This document shows, one piece after another, positions 47,672-56,475 of a stretch of 64,000 nt of DNA; position 1 is the first letter of the stretch, and every line of letters begins with the position of its first letter. The notes below the pieces were generated by a model. It saw nothing but the letters and a program-made list of their open reading frames with translations. It was not told where the DNA came from and made no database searches. The DNA comes from an uncultured Pelagibacteraceae bacterium (GTDB lineage Bacteria; Pseudomonadota; Alphaproteobacteria; Pelagibacterales; Pelagibacteraceae): NCBI GenBank assembly GCA_902573235.1, contig CACGIZ010000002.1:1-64000 (forward strand), in the 5' to 3' direction. The position numbers and the translations under genes were made by a program.

Positions 47672-48115
47672 TTATCTCTTTTCTAAATATTTTTGATGAT
47701 ATTCTTCAGCAATACAATAATTTTTAAGTAGTGAAATTTTAGTTACAACTCTACCAGATAATTTTTCGTTAACTTGATTTAGAACTTTTTCAGCAATTTT
47801 TTTTTGATTATCATTTAAATAGAAAATTTCACTTCTATATTGTGTACCAAAATCTGGCCCCTGAGAATTAAGAGTAGTGGGATCATGAATTTCAAAAAAA
47901 AATTTTAATATTTTCTCATATGAAACAACTTTTTCATCAAAATCAATTTTAACTACTTCTGCATGATTAGTATTTCCTGTGCAAACCTCTTTATATGTGG
48001 TTTGTGAACTGTCACCTCCACAGTAACCAACTTCAGTTTTAATAACGCCATTAATTTTACTGAATTTAATTTCAGGTCCCCAAAAACATCCAAGTGCTAA
48101 AACTGCTATTTCCAT
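47672..48115 (-). CDS. msrA: Peptide methionine sulfoxide reductase MsrA
   Basis: Repairs oxidised methionine (S-epimer). The catalytic cysteine is C10 in LALGCFWGPEIKFS, followed by GVIKTEVGYCGG, NTNHAEVVKIDF and DFGTQYRSEIFY. At 147 aa it is the short form, and the tail ends a few residues after AEEYHQKYLEKR, so the usual C-terminal resolving cysteine is missing. Another cysteine (in NYCIAEEYHQ) might substitute. Immediately upstream of the sulfurtransferase, both possibly serving sulfur/redox repair. Confidence 0.94.
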   Translation of the reverse strand: MEIAVLALGCFWGPEIKFSKINGVIKTEVGYCGGDSSQTTYKEVCTGNTNHAEVVKIDFDEKVVSYEKILKFFFEIHDPTTLNSQGPDFGTQYRSEIFYLNDNQKKIAEKVLNQVNEKLSGRVVTKISLLKNYCIAEEYHQKYLEKR

Positions 48116-48150
48116 TGATTAAGATTTAAATTAATTTACAAATTATTCTT

Positions 48151-49035
48151 ATGCTAAGTAAAAATCAATTAGGATTTTTGTACATGTTTATGTCTGTATG
48201 TGCATTCTCACTTATGGATATAATTGTTAAATGGTCTGTAGATTATCCAATAGGACAGGTTTTATTTTTTAGGGGATTTTTTGGAATACTTTTTTATTTT
48301 TTTATAATACCTAGGGATAGACTTCATAATTTTTATCAAACCAAAAGAGCAGGTTTGCATACGTTAAGGTGTTTATCTGGTTTAATTGCCTTGGTAGCAA
48401 TTTTTATAGCTTTAAGAAAGTTACCACTTGCAACAGTAGTAAGTATTTCTTTTGCAGCACCAATTTTTACAACAATCTTTTCAATTTTTTTATTGAGTGA
48501 AAAAGTTGGAATTTATAGATGGTTAGCAGTAATAGTGGGTTTTATAGGAATATTAGTAATTACTGAACCTGGGATAAGTCAGCTAAACATTTATTATATC
48601 TTTCCTATAATATTTTGTCTTGGGTTATCCTATGTAGCAATTTCTATTAGACAATTATCAACCACAGAGCCAGTTTGGTTAATTTCATTTTATTTTTCTT
48701 TATCAATCACTTTATTAAGTTTTTTAACTATTCCACAAGGATGGGTTATGCCAAATTTACAAGATTTTATTTTATTATCTTTTGTTGGTATTTTTGGTGG
48801 TGTTGCAAATTTATGGTTAGGTCAATCATATAAATATTCAGAGGTTTCTTTAGTAACACCATTAAAATATTTGGCTCTTTTATTTGCGATAATTTTTGGG
48901 TATTTTATTTGGGGTGAGGTACCAACAGTTAAAACTCTAGCAGGAGCATTTTTAGTAATCATTTCAACATTAATTATTTTTAGAAGAGAAATTTACAATA
49001 AAAAAATAATTACATCTAAAACAATCAATGACTAA
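48151..49035 (+). CDS. DMT superfamily (EamA) transporter
   Basis: Ten-helix permease of 294 aa with two EamA repeats (about 10-140 and 150-285). The first repeat contains MDIIVKWSVDYPIGQVLFFRG and ends in AVIVGFIGILVITEPG; the second ends in TLAGAFLVIISTLIIF. Substrate is not readable from sequence; relatives export or import small metabolites. It overlaps the DNA glycosylase gene by eight bases. Confidence 0.88.
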   Translation: MLSKNQLGFLYMFMSVCAFSLMDIIVKWSVDYPIGQVLFFRGFFGILFYFFIIPRDRLHNFYQTKRAGLHTLRCLSGLIALVAIFIALRKLPLATVVSISFAAPIFTTIFSIFLLSEKVGIYRWLAVIVGFIGILVITEPGISQLNIYYIFPIIFCLGLSYVAISIRQLSTTEPVWLISFYFSLSITLLSFLTIPQGWVMPNLQDFILLSFVGIFGGVANLWLGQSYKYSEVSLVTPLKYLALLFAIIFGYFIWGEVPTVKTLAGAFLVIISTLIIFRREIYNKKIITSKTIND

Positions 49036-49663
49036 AGTTCCGAAATATTGGAATATAGCTAAAAGATATTTATCTAAAAAAGACAAGGTTATGTCTAAAT
49101 TAATCAAAAATTACCAAAGTCCAAATGAAACAATTCTTACATCAAGAAGAGATATATTTTTTTCATTATGTAAAAGTATTATTGGTCAACAAATAAGTGT
49201 TGCTGCCGCAAACTCAGTTTTTTTAAAATTTAAAAAAAAATGTGATAATAAGATTAATCCTAAAATTGTATCAAAATTAAGTGCAAGACAACTAAAAAGA
49301 TGTGGTTTGAGTCGCCAAAAAGTTCTTGGTATTAAAAGTTTAGCAAAACAAATATTAAATAAATCCTTCAATCCAAAATTGATAAAAAATATGAGTGATG
49401 AGGAAGCTATAGATTATCTTTCTAATTTAAGACAAATAGGAAGATGGTCTGCAGAAATGATATTACTTTTTACTTATAATAGATCTGACATTTGGCCAGT
49501 GCAAGATATTGGTCTTTTGCGAGCGATTTCTAAAAATTATAATAAAAGATATTTGCCTCCAGAAAAATTTGTATCCTTACTCAAAAAAAGGTTTTCACCA
49601 TATTGTTCAGTGGCAACTTGGTATTTGTGGAGAAGCATAGATCCTGAACCTATTCAGTACTAA
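49028..49663 (+). CDS. DNA-3-methyladenine glycosylase II-like (HhH-GPD)
   Basis: Base-excision repair enzyme of the AlkA-type helix-hairpin-helix family. The block SLCKSIIGQQISVAAANSVF opens the core. The hairpin is NLRQIGRWSAEMIL and the catalytic aspartate is in WPVQDIGLLRAI. At 211 aa it is the minimal domain without AlkA's N-terminal region. It would remove alkylated bases such as 3-methyladenine. Confidence 0.88.
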   Translation: MTKVPKYWNIAKRYLSKKDKVMSKLIKNYQSPNETILTSRRDIFFSLCKSIIGQQISVAAANSVFLKFKKKCDNKINPKIVSKLSARQLKRCGLSRQKVLGIKSLAKQILNKSFNPKLIKNMSDEEAIDYLSNLRQIGRWSAEMILLFTYNRSDIWPVQDIGLLRAISKNYNKRYLPPEKFVSLLKKRFSPYCSVATWYLWRSIDPEPIQY

Positions 49664-49946
49664 ACCCCTCAACGATTTGCATGTGCCTAATGGTAGTTTT
49701 TTTAGCTAAACTCCAACCAGCTTGATATTCTTTTGACTCATGGCATTTTAAAGCTTGTTCATAATTAGGAAATTCCCAAACTACAGTCCGTAAAAAATCA
49801 TCACCATCAAAAGTTGTGTGTTTACCTCCTCTTACTAAAGGTATGCCCCCATAATTTTGTATAATTGGTGTAACGGTCTCAGCATACTGTTTTAAATTTT
49901 CTTGATTATCTACTTTTGTATATAAACTTATCCAATACGCCTTCAT
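49650..49946 (-). CDS. DUF1330 family protein
   Basis: Small dimeric alpha/beta-barrel type protein of 98 aa. The opening KAYWISLYTKVDNQENLKQY, GGIPLVRGGKHTTFDG and VVWEFPNYEQALKCHESKEY fit DUF1330. Its function is unknown. An AAGGAG ribosome-binding sequence lies eight bases or so before the ATG, one of the few strong ones here. It ends in a 14-base convergent overlap with the glycosylase gene. Confidence 0.85.
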   Translation of the reverse strand: MKAYWISLYTKVDNQENLKQYAETVTPIIQNYGGIPLVRGGKHTTFDGDDFLRTVVWEFPNYEQALKCHESKEYQAGWSLAKKTTIRHMQIVEGFSTE

Positions 49947-49989
49947 GATTTCTCCTTTTTAAATAATTTTAATTATGATAATAAATTTC

Positions 49990-50511
49990 ATGGCAGAGAA
50001 ATTAATTATCAGTTTTAATGAATATACTAAAATTGTTGAAAAATTAGCAATACAAATTCACGAAAAATACAAACCTACGGTGTTAGTAGGCATTATGAGA
50101 GGAGCAGCGCCTATCATAGATATTCTATCTAGAATTTTAAAATTACCAATAGCTTATATAGTTATTCAAAGTTATTCAGGAAAAGGAATGGAAGATCAAC
50201 AGGGTCAACTAATGTTTGCAAGAGAAATAAGTTCTTTAGCTAATAATGAAGATTTTAATAAAGTACTTTTGATTGATGATCTTTCTGATACCGGATTAAC
50301 ATTAAATAAAAGTATTGAATGGTTAAAAAACTATGGTCCAACCAAAGATTATATCAAAGAAGTAAAAACAGCTTGTTTATGGAAAAAAAAATCATCTAAA
50401 TTCGAGCCTGATTTCTGCCCTATAAAGCTTGATTCAGATCCTTGGATTGTGCAGCCCACGGAGCACTACGAAGAATTGTCTATTGAAGAAATTATGAAAA
50501 AAAATAAATAA
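49990..50511 (+). CDS. Purine phosphoribosyltransferase (Gpt/HPRT-like)
   Basis: Type I phosphoribosyltransferase, predicted to salvage hypoxanthine, guanine or xanthine. The PRPP loop is VLLIDDLSDTGLTL, and LVGIMRGAAPIIDIL is the pyrophosphate loop. Start taken at the ATG at 49990 (MAEKLII); an in-frame ATG at 49975 would add five residues. At 173 aa it is typical. Converges on an NCS2 purine permease gene across a shared terminator, so uptake and salvage of purines are encoded together. Confidence 0.85.
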   Translation: MAEKLIISFNEYTKIVEKLAIQIHEKYKPTVLVGIMRGAAPIIDILSRILKLPIAYIVIQSYSGKGMEDQQGQLMFAREISSLANNEDFNKVLLIDDLSDTGLTLNKSIEWLKNYGPTKDYIKEVKTACLWKKKSSKFEPDFCPIKLDSDPWIVQPTEHYEELSIEEIMKKNK

Positions 50512-50531
50512 GGCCAGTTTGAACTGGCCTT
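50510..50531. terminator. Bidirectional intrinsic terminator
   Basis: AAGGCCAGT (50510-50518) pairs with ACTGGCCTT (50523-50531) in a GC-rich stem with a 4-base loop. On the minus strand the stem is followed by ATTTATTTTTTTT, an excellent U-tract for ending the purine permease transcript. On the plus strand the tail TATATAATC is weaker, so termination of the phosphoribosyltransferase message is less certain. Its first bases overlap that gene's stop codon. Confidence 0.85.
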
Positions 50532-50545
50532 ATATAATCAGTTAT

Positions 50546-51856
50546 TTATGCTACAGCAAAACTAACAACACTTAAAATTGCTATTACCCATATTGCTGGT
50601 GAAGTTGTTGAAAACTTTCCAGTAAATATCTTAATCAAAGCATAGGAAACAAAAGCCAAAGCTATACCATTGCTGATACTATAAGTTAAAGGCATGGATA
50701 TCATTGCAAGGATAGCGGGAGCAGATTCTGAAATATCGTTCCATTCAATGTCAGTAATATTTCTTATGAAAAGAACAGATACAAAAAGTAAAGCTGCACC
50801 ATCTATTTGTTTAGGCAAACTAGTTGCTAAAGGGGCAAAAAATATACACGCTAAAAATAGAATTCCAATAACCAGAGAAGTCATCCCAGTTTTTCCACCA
50901 GCTTTAACTCCAGCACCAGACTCTACATAACTTGTAACTGTCGTCGTTCCCATCATTGCACCTGCAACAGTACTTACACTATCTGATAACATTGCTTTAT
51001 TGATATCTTGAACTTTACCATCTTTACCAACTTTACCCGCAACATTCGCAACAGATGTTAAAGTTCCAGCTGTGTCAAAAAAATCTATAAATAATAAAGT
51101 AAATATTACTGTAGACATTCCAGCAGTCATTGCAGCTGATAAATCAAATTCAAAAAGATAAGTCATTGGAGGTGGAGCGCTTGCGATACCGTTAAATTTT
51201 GCAAGACCCGTAGCCCAAGCAATTATACTAAAAACCAAAATACCAATGATGATGTTACCTTTAACATTCATTTTGTCCAAAACAATTATTGCGATGAAAG
51301 TCGCACATCCTAATAAAACAAGTGGATCACTTAAGTTACCAAGCTGTACTAATGTAACAGGGTTATCAACAACAACCTCCATAATTTGAAGTCCAATAAT
51401 TGCTAAAAATAAACCTATCCCAGCACCTATCCCTAACTTTAAGCTCTTTGGAATTGAGTTAATTAACCAAGCTCTTATTGGTGTTAGTGATATAATTAAG
51501 AACAATACTCCTGCAACTAATACAGCACCTAAAGCTTCTTGAGGTGAATATCCCATTCCAGCACAAACTCCAAAAGCCACGAACGCATTTATTCCCATTC
51601 CAGGAGCAAGTCCAATTGGCCAAGTTTTTCCATAGAGCGCCATGATAAAACAAGCTAACGCTGTTGCTAAGATAGTTGCAGTATAAACTGCACCAAAATC
51701 AAAGAAACCTTTTTCGGGTCCAGCAAATTCTCCCGATAATATGAAAGGATTTAAAAACATTATATAAGCCATTGTTAAAAAAGTTGTAGTTCCGGCTATT
51801 ACTTCTGTTTTAAAATCAGTTTTATGTTTTTTATAATTAAAATACTTATCAAGCAT
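50546..51856 (-). CDS. NCS2 family purine permease (AzgA/GhxP-like)
   Basis: Nucleobase transporter of 436 aa with about 12-14 helices. AGTTTFLTMAYIMFLNPFIL and GLAPGMGINAFVAFGVC are hallmarks of the AzgA branch, which takes up adenine, guanine or hypoxanthine. FIDFFDTAGTLTSVANVAG and ESGAGVKAGGKTGMTSLV are the substrate-site segments. A perfect AGGAGG (51866-51861) stands four bases before the ATG, unusually strong for this window and implying high expression. Confidence 0.93.
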   Translation of the reverse strand: MLDKYFNYKKHKTDFKTEVIAGTTTFLTMAYIMFLNPFILSGEFAGPEKGFFDFGAVYTATILATALACFIMALYGKTWPIGLAPGMGINAFVAFGVCAGMGYSPQEALGAVLVAGVLFLIISLTPIRAWLINSIPKSLKLGIGAGIGLFLAIIGLQIMEVVVDNPVTLVQLGNLSDPLVLLGCATFIAIIVLDKMNVKGNIIIGILVFSIIAWATGLAKFNGIASAPPPMTYLFEFDLSAAMTAGMSTVIFTLLFIDFFDTAGTLTSVANVAGKVGKDGKVQDINKAMLSDSVSTVAGAMMGTTTVTSYVESGAGVKAGGKTGMTSLVIGILFLACIFFAPLATSLPKQIDGAALLFVSVLFIRNITDIEWNDISESAPAILAMISMPLTYSISNGIALAFVSYALIKIFTGKFSTTSPAIWVIAILSVVSFAVA

Positions 51857-51983
51857 ATATCCTCCTAATGCTGCAAAAATATTTGATTCTAATAAGAAAT
51901 ACTTCCTTAAAATAATGTTTATTCACAAAATTCAACTTAGAAGTTTATATTTATGCCATAATTATACTGTTAACCTTCCAGTT

Positions 51984-52289
51984 ATGAATAAAATAAAAAT
52001 TATTTTAGTTTCTATTCTATTTTCAATTTTAGTAACAGGATGCCAAACTGTTCAACAAAAAACTGACGCGATTGTAAAAAAAGAAAATGAAAAATTGAGT
52101 AAATTTATAGGGAAGTCTTCCAGTGAACTTCAAATACAATTAGGTAAACCTGACGAAGATTTTAAGAATGCAGAAGGAAATTTAGAACTTATATATAACA
52201 CAAAAAAATACTTAATTCCTTGTGAGAGAAGATTTGAAATAAATTCTGAAAATGTTGTTATAGGTTTTGTATCTAATGGATGTTTTTAA
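51984..52289 (+). CDS. Small lipoprotein of unknown function
   Basis: I take the ATG at 51984, which gives a lipoprotein signal (SILFSILVTGC, lipidated C20). An ATG at 51915 would add 23 non-signal residues. The mature part (about 80 aa) has KFIGKSSSELQIQLGKPDED and ends with cysteines in LIPCERRFEIN and FVSNGCF that could form a disulfide. The pattern slightly resembles SmpA/OmlA-type folds, but I do not assign a function. Confidence 0.75.
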   Translation: MNKIKIILVSILFSILVTGCQTVQQKTDAIVKKENEKLSKFIGKSSSELQIQLGKPDEDFKNAEGNLELIYNTKKYLIPCERRFEINSENVVIGFVSNGCF

Positions 52290-52295
52290 GGCATA

Positions 52296-52318
52296 CTTGC
52301 GAGGACTTGCCTCGCAAG
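52296..52318. terminator. Intrinsic terminator between lipoprotein and hsp20
   Basis: CTTGCGAGG (52296-52304) and CCTCGCAAG (52310-52318) form a perfect 9-bp GC-rich stem with a 5-base loop, directly after the lipoprotein stop. GGTTTTACTTATTT follows on the plus side. It stands between convergent genes and could serve both, although the U-tracts are moderate. Confidence 0.75.
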
Positions 52319-52329
52319 CAAGGTTTTAC

Positions 52330-52776
52330 TTATTTAATTTCTATAAGTCTTTTTTTCTTATGATCTGGTAAAATTCTTTCACAAGCTACAATCAAAAGAC
52401 CATCTTTTAACTCAGCTCCATTTACTTTTACATCATCTGCAATAGTAAATGATCTAGCGAATTGTCTTTGTGAAATACCTCTGTGAATTACTTCACCATC
52501 ATCATTTTTGTTTTCAGACTTATTAACTTGTTTTGTTCTTACAGTTAATAAATTATCTTCAAACTCAACTTCAACATCATCTTTGTTAAAACCCGCAAGG
52601 GCAACTTCTATAGCGTAGTTGTCTTTACCTGTTTTTCTTATGTTATATGGCGGATAATTTGACTGCATTGTCAAACCTCCGTTGCCTAACATATTTTCAA
52701 ATTGGTCAAACATATCGTCAAAACCAATTGAAAAAGGTCTTAATGAGTTGAATATAGATAGATCCTTACTTGTCAT
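52330..52776 (-). CDS. ibpA: Small heat-shock protein Hsp20 (IbpA-like)
   Basis: ATP-independent holdase chaperone. The N-terminus (SIFNSLRPFSIGFDDMFDQFE) and the alpha-crystallin domain (YNIRKTGKDNYAIEVALAGF to GLLIVACERI) match IbpA. At 148 aa it is standard. Upstream it has a sigma32-type promoter and an RNA-thermometer-like hairpin that contains its AGGAGG ribosome-binding site, so it should be strongly heat inducible both transcriptionally and translationally. A terminator separates it from the lipoprotein gene. Confidence 0.93.
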   Translation of the reverse strand: MTSKDLSIFNSLRPFSIGFDDMFDQFENMLGNGGLTMQSNYPPYNIRKTGKDNYAIEVALAGFNKDDVEVEFEDNLLTVRTKQVNKSENKNDDGEVIHRGISQRQFARSFTIADDVKVNGAELKDGLLIVACERILPDHKKKRLIEIK

Positions 52777-52780
52777 ATAT

Positions 52781-52799
52781 CCTCCTTTATTTAAGCAAG
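52781..52799 (-). promoter_or_regulatory. ROSE-like RNA thermometer hairpin over the hsp20 ribosome-binding site
   Basis: The leader reads CTTGCTTAAATAAAGGAGG. CUUGCUU pairs with AAGGAGG (C-G, U-G, U-A, G-G, C-G, U-A, U-A), leaving an AAAUA loop. The UUGCU against AGGAG pairing with an internal G-G is the defining feature of ROSE elements controlling hsp20 genes in rhizobia. A second small hairpin, AGTCGCC / GGGACT, lies upstream at 52811-52827. The Shine-Dalgarno would be masked when cool and freed on warming. Confidence 0.7.
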
Positions 52800-52834
52800 T
52801 TTATTTTGAAAGTCCCATTAGGCGACTAACAATA

Positions 52835-52865
52835 TTTATGTGGGAATTATTTAAATTTTTTCAAG
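52835..52865 (-). promoter_or_regulatory. Sigma32 (RpoH) heat-shock promoter of hsp20
   Basis: On the minus strand CTTGAAA (52865-52859), a 14-base spacer and CCCACATAAA (52844-52835) match the heat-shock consensus CTTGAAA / CCCCATnT. The transcript would begin near 52830 with a leader of about 50 bases that contains the thermometer. Confidence 0.75.
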
Positions 52866-52873
52866 ATACAAAA

Positions 52874-54949
52874 TTAAATTTTTTTTGAAATTTTAAGTGC
52901 AAATGCATAATCAAATGCTATTTCCTCTATAGCACCATCTCTTCCAGATTTTCCACCATGTCCAGCATTCATTTCAGTTTTAAGTAAAAGAAGATTATTA
53001 TCAGTTTTATAATCTCTAAGTTTTGCAGTAAACTTTGTAGGCTCATCAAATAAAACTCGATTATCACTCAAACTTGTTGTGATCAAAATATGAGGATAAT
53101 CCATTTTTCTTATATTTTGATAAGGTGCATACGAAAAAATGTAATCAAAATGTTCTTTGTTATCTTGAGCATTTCCAAATTCATCAAATTCCCCTATTGT
53201 TAAGGGGAGTGAGTGATCTAAGTTTGTAGTTAATGAATCTACGAACGGGACCGCCATTATCATACCTAAAAATAATTCAGGTTCTTTATTTACAACTGCT
53301 CCCATTAATAGACCTCCAGCAGAACCACCCATTCCAATTATTTTTGACTTGGAAGTGTATTTTTTATTTATTAAAAATTTTGCAACTGCAATATAATCTT
53401 CAAATGTATTTTTTTTGTTAAGGAGTTTTCCTTCTTTCCACCATTTCATTCCTTTTTCCATTCCACCTCTTATGTGTGCTGTTACCCAAATAATGTCTCT
53501 ATCGATTAGACTAAATTTAGTTGATGAAAAATCGGGTGACATTGAACTTCCGTAAGATCCATACCCGTATAAAAGTAAATTAGCGGATCCATCTACATTT
53601 GTTTTTTTGTGCCTGGTTAAAGTTATTGGAACCAACCTTCCATCATGAGAAGAACATTCTAATCTTTCAACAACATAATTATCAGGATTATGACCAGATG
53701 GAATCTCTTGTTCTTTTACTAATTTTTTTTCTTTTGTTTTAAGATTATACAGATAAGTTTTTCCAGGAGTTTTTGGAGATGAGTAAGACAAATATACTAA
53801 GTCAGTATTTCTATCTCGTTGAATAAGTGAAACACCAGGAACAATAACTTTTTCATCAGAAAAATTAAGTTCCTCTTCAATTTCAGAATTTATATTTTTT
53901 ACAAATAATTTCCCTAAGGCGTTTGATTTTTCAGCTCTGATGACCCAGTTATTTAGAAAAGTTAAACCACCAATTAAAACCTCATTTTTTGGTGCTATAT
54001 AGATCTCCCAATTTTGATTTAATAAATCTTTACATCTTTCAATTTTAAAATCCTCTGCATTTTCATTTGTATGACAATAAAAATAATTATCCCAGGAGTT
54101 TAATGAATAAATAATGCCTTTTTTTCTTTTCTTAATTAATTTTGGATTTGGTTTTTGTTCATTGACTGGAAAGAAATATTGTTCAGATGTATTATGATCA
54201 GAAGTGGTAATAAAAAAATACTTTTCATCAGAGCTTAAATTAATTCCAACTGTGAAAGCTTCACTTTTTTCCTCAAAAATAAGCTCGTCATCCTTAATAT
54301 TTGTTCCGAGCTTATGTCTAAAAATTTTTCTAGGTCTATGAAATTCATCAAGCTTTGAATAAAAAAAATATTTGTCATCTAAACTAAAAGTAATACTTCC
54401 ACTAGTCTCTTCGATCTTTTCTGTAACTAATTCTCCGGATGTGATATCTCTTATATATATTGTAAAATATTCAGAACCTTTTAAATCTAATGAGTAACCC
54501 AAGTATTGATCGTTGTTGCTCACTTCTAAATCGCCAATGCCAAAATACTCTGTTTTTAATTTTTCTTTTTCTTTATCTCCGTTCCAAATTTCTTCTATTT
54601 CATTTGAATTAATTTTTTTTCTTAGTTTAATAGAATAATTTCCTTCAGCGGTTGTTTTTGTCCAATATTCATATTGTTTATCTTTAAATGGTAATGACTC
54701 ATCATCTAATTTAATTCTACCCTTAATTTCATTGAACAATTCTTTTTGACATTTTTTTGTATCTTTTAAATTATGTTCTGTATAAGAATTTTCTTCTTCA
54801 AGATACTTTCTTACATCGGGTAATAACTTTGAGCTATCTTTCAAAACTTCCAAAATGTTTTCTTGATGAACCCAGCTATAATTATCTTCCCAGGTTACAT
54901 TGTGACAAGATTTTAACTCTGGTTTTTTTTTAAGTTGTGGTATTTTCAT
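52874..54949 (-). CDS. ptrB: Oligopeptidase B (S9A prolyl oligopeptidase family)
   Basis: Cytoplasmic serine peptidase cleaving after basic residues in small peptides. An N-terminal beta-propeller (about 70-400) carries repeats such as DKYFFYSKLDEFHRPRKIF. The alpha/beta hydrolase domain has LLLYGYGSYGSS, the nucleophile in GMGGSAGGLLMGAV, the aspartate in SDNRVLFDEPTKF and the histidine in NAGHGGKSGRDG. At 691 aa it is complete. Its start lies 15 bases from the divergent J-domain gene. Confidence 0.94.
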   Translation of the reverse strand: MKIPQLKKKPELKSCHNVTWEDNYSWVHQENILEVLKDSSKLLPDVRKYLEEENSYTEHNLKDTKKCQKELFNEIKGRIKLDDESLPFKDKQYEYWTKTTAEGNYSIKLRKKINSNEIEEIWNGDKEKEKLKTEYFGIGDLEVSNNDQYLGYSLDLKGSEYFTIYIRDITSGELVTEKIEETSGSITFSLDDKYFFYSKLDEFHRPRKIFRHKLGTNIKDDELIFEEKSEAFTVGINLSSDEKYFFITTSDHNTSEQYFFPVNEQKPNPKLIKKRKKGIIYSLNSWDNYFYCHTNENAEDFKIERCKDLLNQNWEIYIAPKNEVLIGGLTFLNNWVIRAEKSNALGKLFVKNINSEIEEELNFSDEKVIVPGVSLIQRDRNTDLVYLSYSSPKTPGKTYLYNLKTKEKKLVKEQEIPSGHNPDNYVVERLECSSHDGRLVPITLTRHKKTNVDGSANLLLYGYGSYGSSMSPDFSSTKFSLIDRDIIWVTAHIRGGMEKGMKWWKEGKLLNKKNTFEDYIAVAKFLINKKYTSKSKIIGMGGSAGGLLMGAVVNKEPELFLGMIMAVPFVDSLTTNLDHSLPLTIGEFDEFGNAQDNKEHFDYIFSYAPYQNIRKMDYPHILITTSLSDNRVLFDEPTKFTAKLRDYKTDNNLLLLKTEMNAGHGGKSGRDGAIEEIAFDYAFALKISKKI

Positions 54950-54963
54950 TTTGATACAAATAT

Positions 54964-55467
54964 ATGAATATAATAATTTATACAGTAGTTATATTAGCTA
55001 TTTTTTATTTACTCTTAAGATTTATTAGTAATGTTTCATCAAAAAAATTATCAAAAGGTCTTAGGATTTTAATAATTATTGGGTTGATAGTTCTTGCCAT
55101 ACTATTTGCAGTAGCAGGGAGATTTATATTAACTTTACCCCTTACATTAGCAAGTCTAGCATTGTTGAAGTTAAAAGGTTTATCAATTTTTCAACTAATA
55201 TCACTTTATAGATTAATACAAACTCTAAGAAAGTCTGGAAGGTTCTCTTTCAATCAAAAAAATTTTAACAACCAATCTTCAATATCTGTCTCAGAAGCAT
55301 ATAAAATTCTAAATCTAGATATGAACAAAAAAATTTCCAAGGAAGATGTAAACAAGGCTTACGTTAAAATACAAAAAAAAATACACCCAGATGTTTCACC
55401 TGAGACCTCAAGATTATCTTCAATTGTAAATGAGGCTAAAGATATTGTTTTGAATGATATTTCTTAA
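54964..55467 (+). CDS. Membrane-anchored J-domain protein
   Basis: Two N-terminal membrane helices (about 2-20 and 33-62) followed by a C-terminal J-domain (about 107-167): SVSEAYKILNLDMNKKISKED and the HPD tripeptide in KIHPDVSPET, which stimulates Hsp70 ATPase. At 167 aa the layout matches alphaproteobacterial TIM14-like DnaJ proteins. It probably recruits DnaK to the inner membrane. Ends in a 4-base convergent overlap with the GT9 gene. Confidence 0.85.
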   Translation: MNIIIYTVVILAIFYLLLRFISNVSSKKLSKGLRILIIIGLIVLAILFAVAGRFILTLPLTLASLALLKLKGLSIFQLISLYRLIQTLRKSGRFSFNQKNFNNQSSISVSEAYKILNLDMNKKISKEDVNKAYVKIQKKIHPDVSPETSRLSSIVNEAKDIVLNDIS

Positions 55468-56426
55468 TTCATGATTTCAATAACTTTATCAAATATTTTT
55501 TGAGGATTAATTTTATCTTTTCCAAGGGTATTATGGGTTACGGTATTTTCACCGTCAGGAATTATTGGGAACATTCTAGAGCTGTAACTTCCATAGATTA
55601 AAGGAGTATCTGCCATTAAAGTTATTGTTTTGATACCTAGAGCAGCAGACAAATGACTAAAACTTGAGTCATTACAAATTGAAATATCACAATTTTTTAT
55701 TATTGGCAGTGTTTCTCTTATTAAAAAATTGTCTAACGGAACACAAAACCTTTTAAATTTTGAGGATAAAATTTCATTTAGTATTATTTGTTCATCATAA
55801 TTTTTTCCAGTAGCAAGAAAAAACTTACTTTTCTTCACTTTCAATATTTTATCGATTATACTGAGAAATGTTTTTGAGGGAATTCTTTTGGTTGGTCCGG
55901 AACCACCTATCCCTAAAAGTATATTAAATTCATCTTTTTTTATTTCATATTTTTTAAAAGTTTCTAAAACTACATTATTATCTATCTGAATTTCAGGATC
56001 TTGATTAATTTCTAAATTAAGTTTTTCTTTAATAAATTTTTTTGGAGCATTCGTTATATGTTGCTCTGTTTTTTTAAACAAAGGGTATTGATAAATTTCA
56101 GGAATTCTTACAAATCTTGCTATTAAATTAAATCGTAAGGATGAGTTAAATATAAAAATTTTATCAAAATTATATTTTTTTAAATCTTTTATTAAATTCA
56201 AACTTCCAAAAAAACCACTATGTTTTAATTTATTTTTACCATCTCTTTCTAATGTAATTATCTTATCAATATAATCAGTTTGATATAAATACTGCTTTGC
56301 TTTGGAACTTTCTTTAACAAGTAAACTTATAGGTGAACCAAATTTTTCAGATATTGCTTTAATAAAAGGTAAAAAAATTACAGTATCACCAATACCCATT
56401 CTATTTTGAATTGCTAAAATTTTCAT
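55464..56426 (-). CDS. Glycosyltransferase family 9 (heptosyltransferase-like)
   Basis: GT-B fold enzyme of the ADP-heptose:LPS heptosyltransferase family. The start ILAIQNRMGIGDTVIFLPFI is the family N-terminus. The C-terminal donor-site blocks are ILLGIGGSGPTKRIPSKTF and CDISICNDSSFSHLSAALGIK with TITLMADTPLIYGSYS after it. At 320 aa it is normal. No other LPS genes are close, so the acceptor is unknown. Confidence 0.85.
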   Translation of the reverse strand: MKILAIQNRMGIGDTVIFLPFIKAISEKFGSPISLLVKESSKAKQYLYQTDYIDKIITLERDGKNKLKHSGFFGSLNLIKDLKKYNFDKIFIFNSSLRFNLIARFVRIPEIYQYPLFKKTEQHITNAPKKFIKEKLNLEINQDPEIQIDNNVVLETFKKYEIKKDEFNILLGIGGSGPTKRIPSKTFLSIIDKILKVKKSKFFLATGKNYDEQIILNEILSSKFKRFCVPLDNFLIRETLPIIKNCDISICNDSSFSHLSAALGIKTITLMADTPLIYGSYSSRMFPIIPDGENTVTHNTLGKDKINPQKIFDKVIEIMN

Positions 56427-56475
56427 ATGGTATTTATAAACTTTACTAGGTATATTTTTTATATAAATTTTTAAT

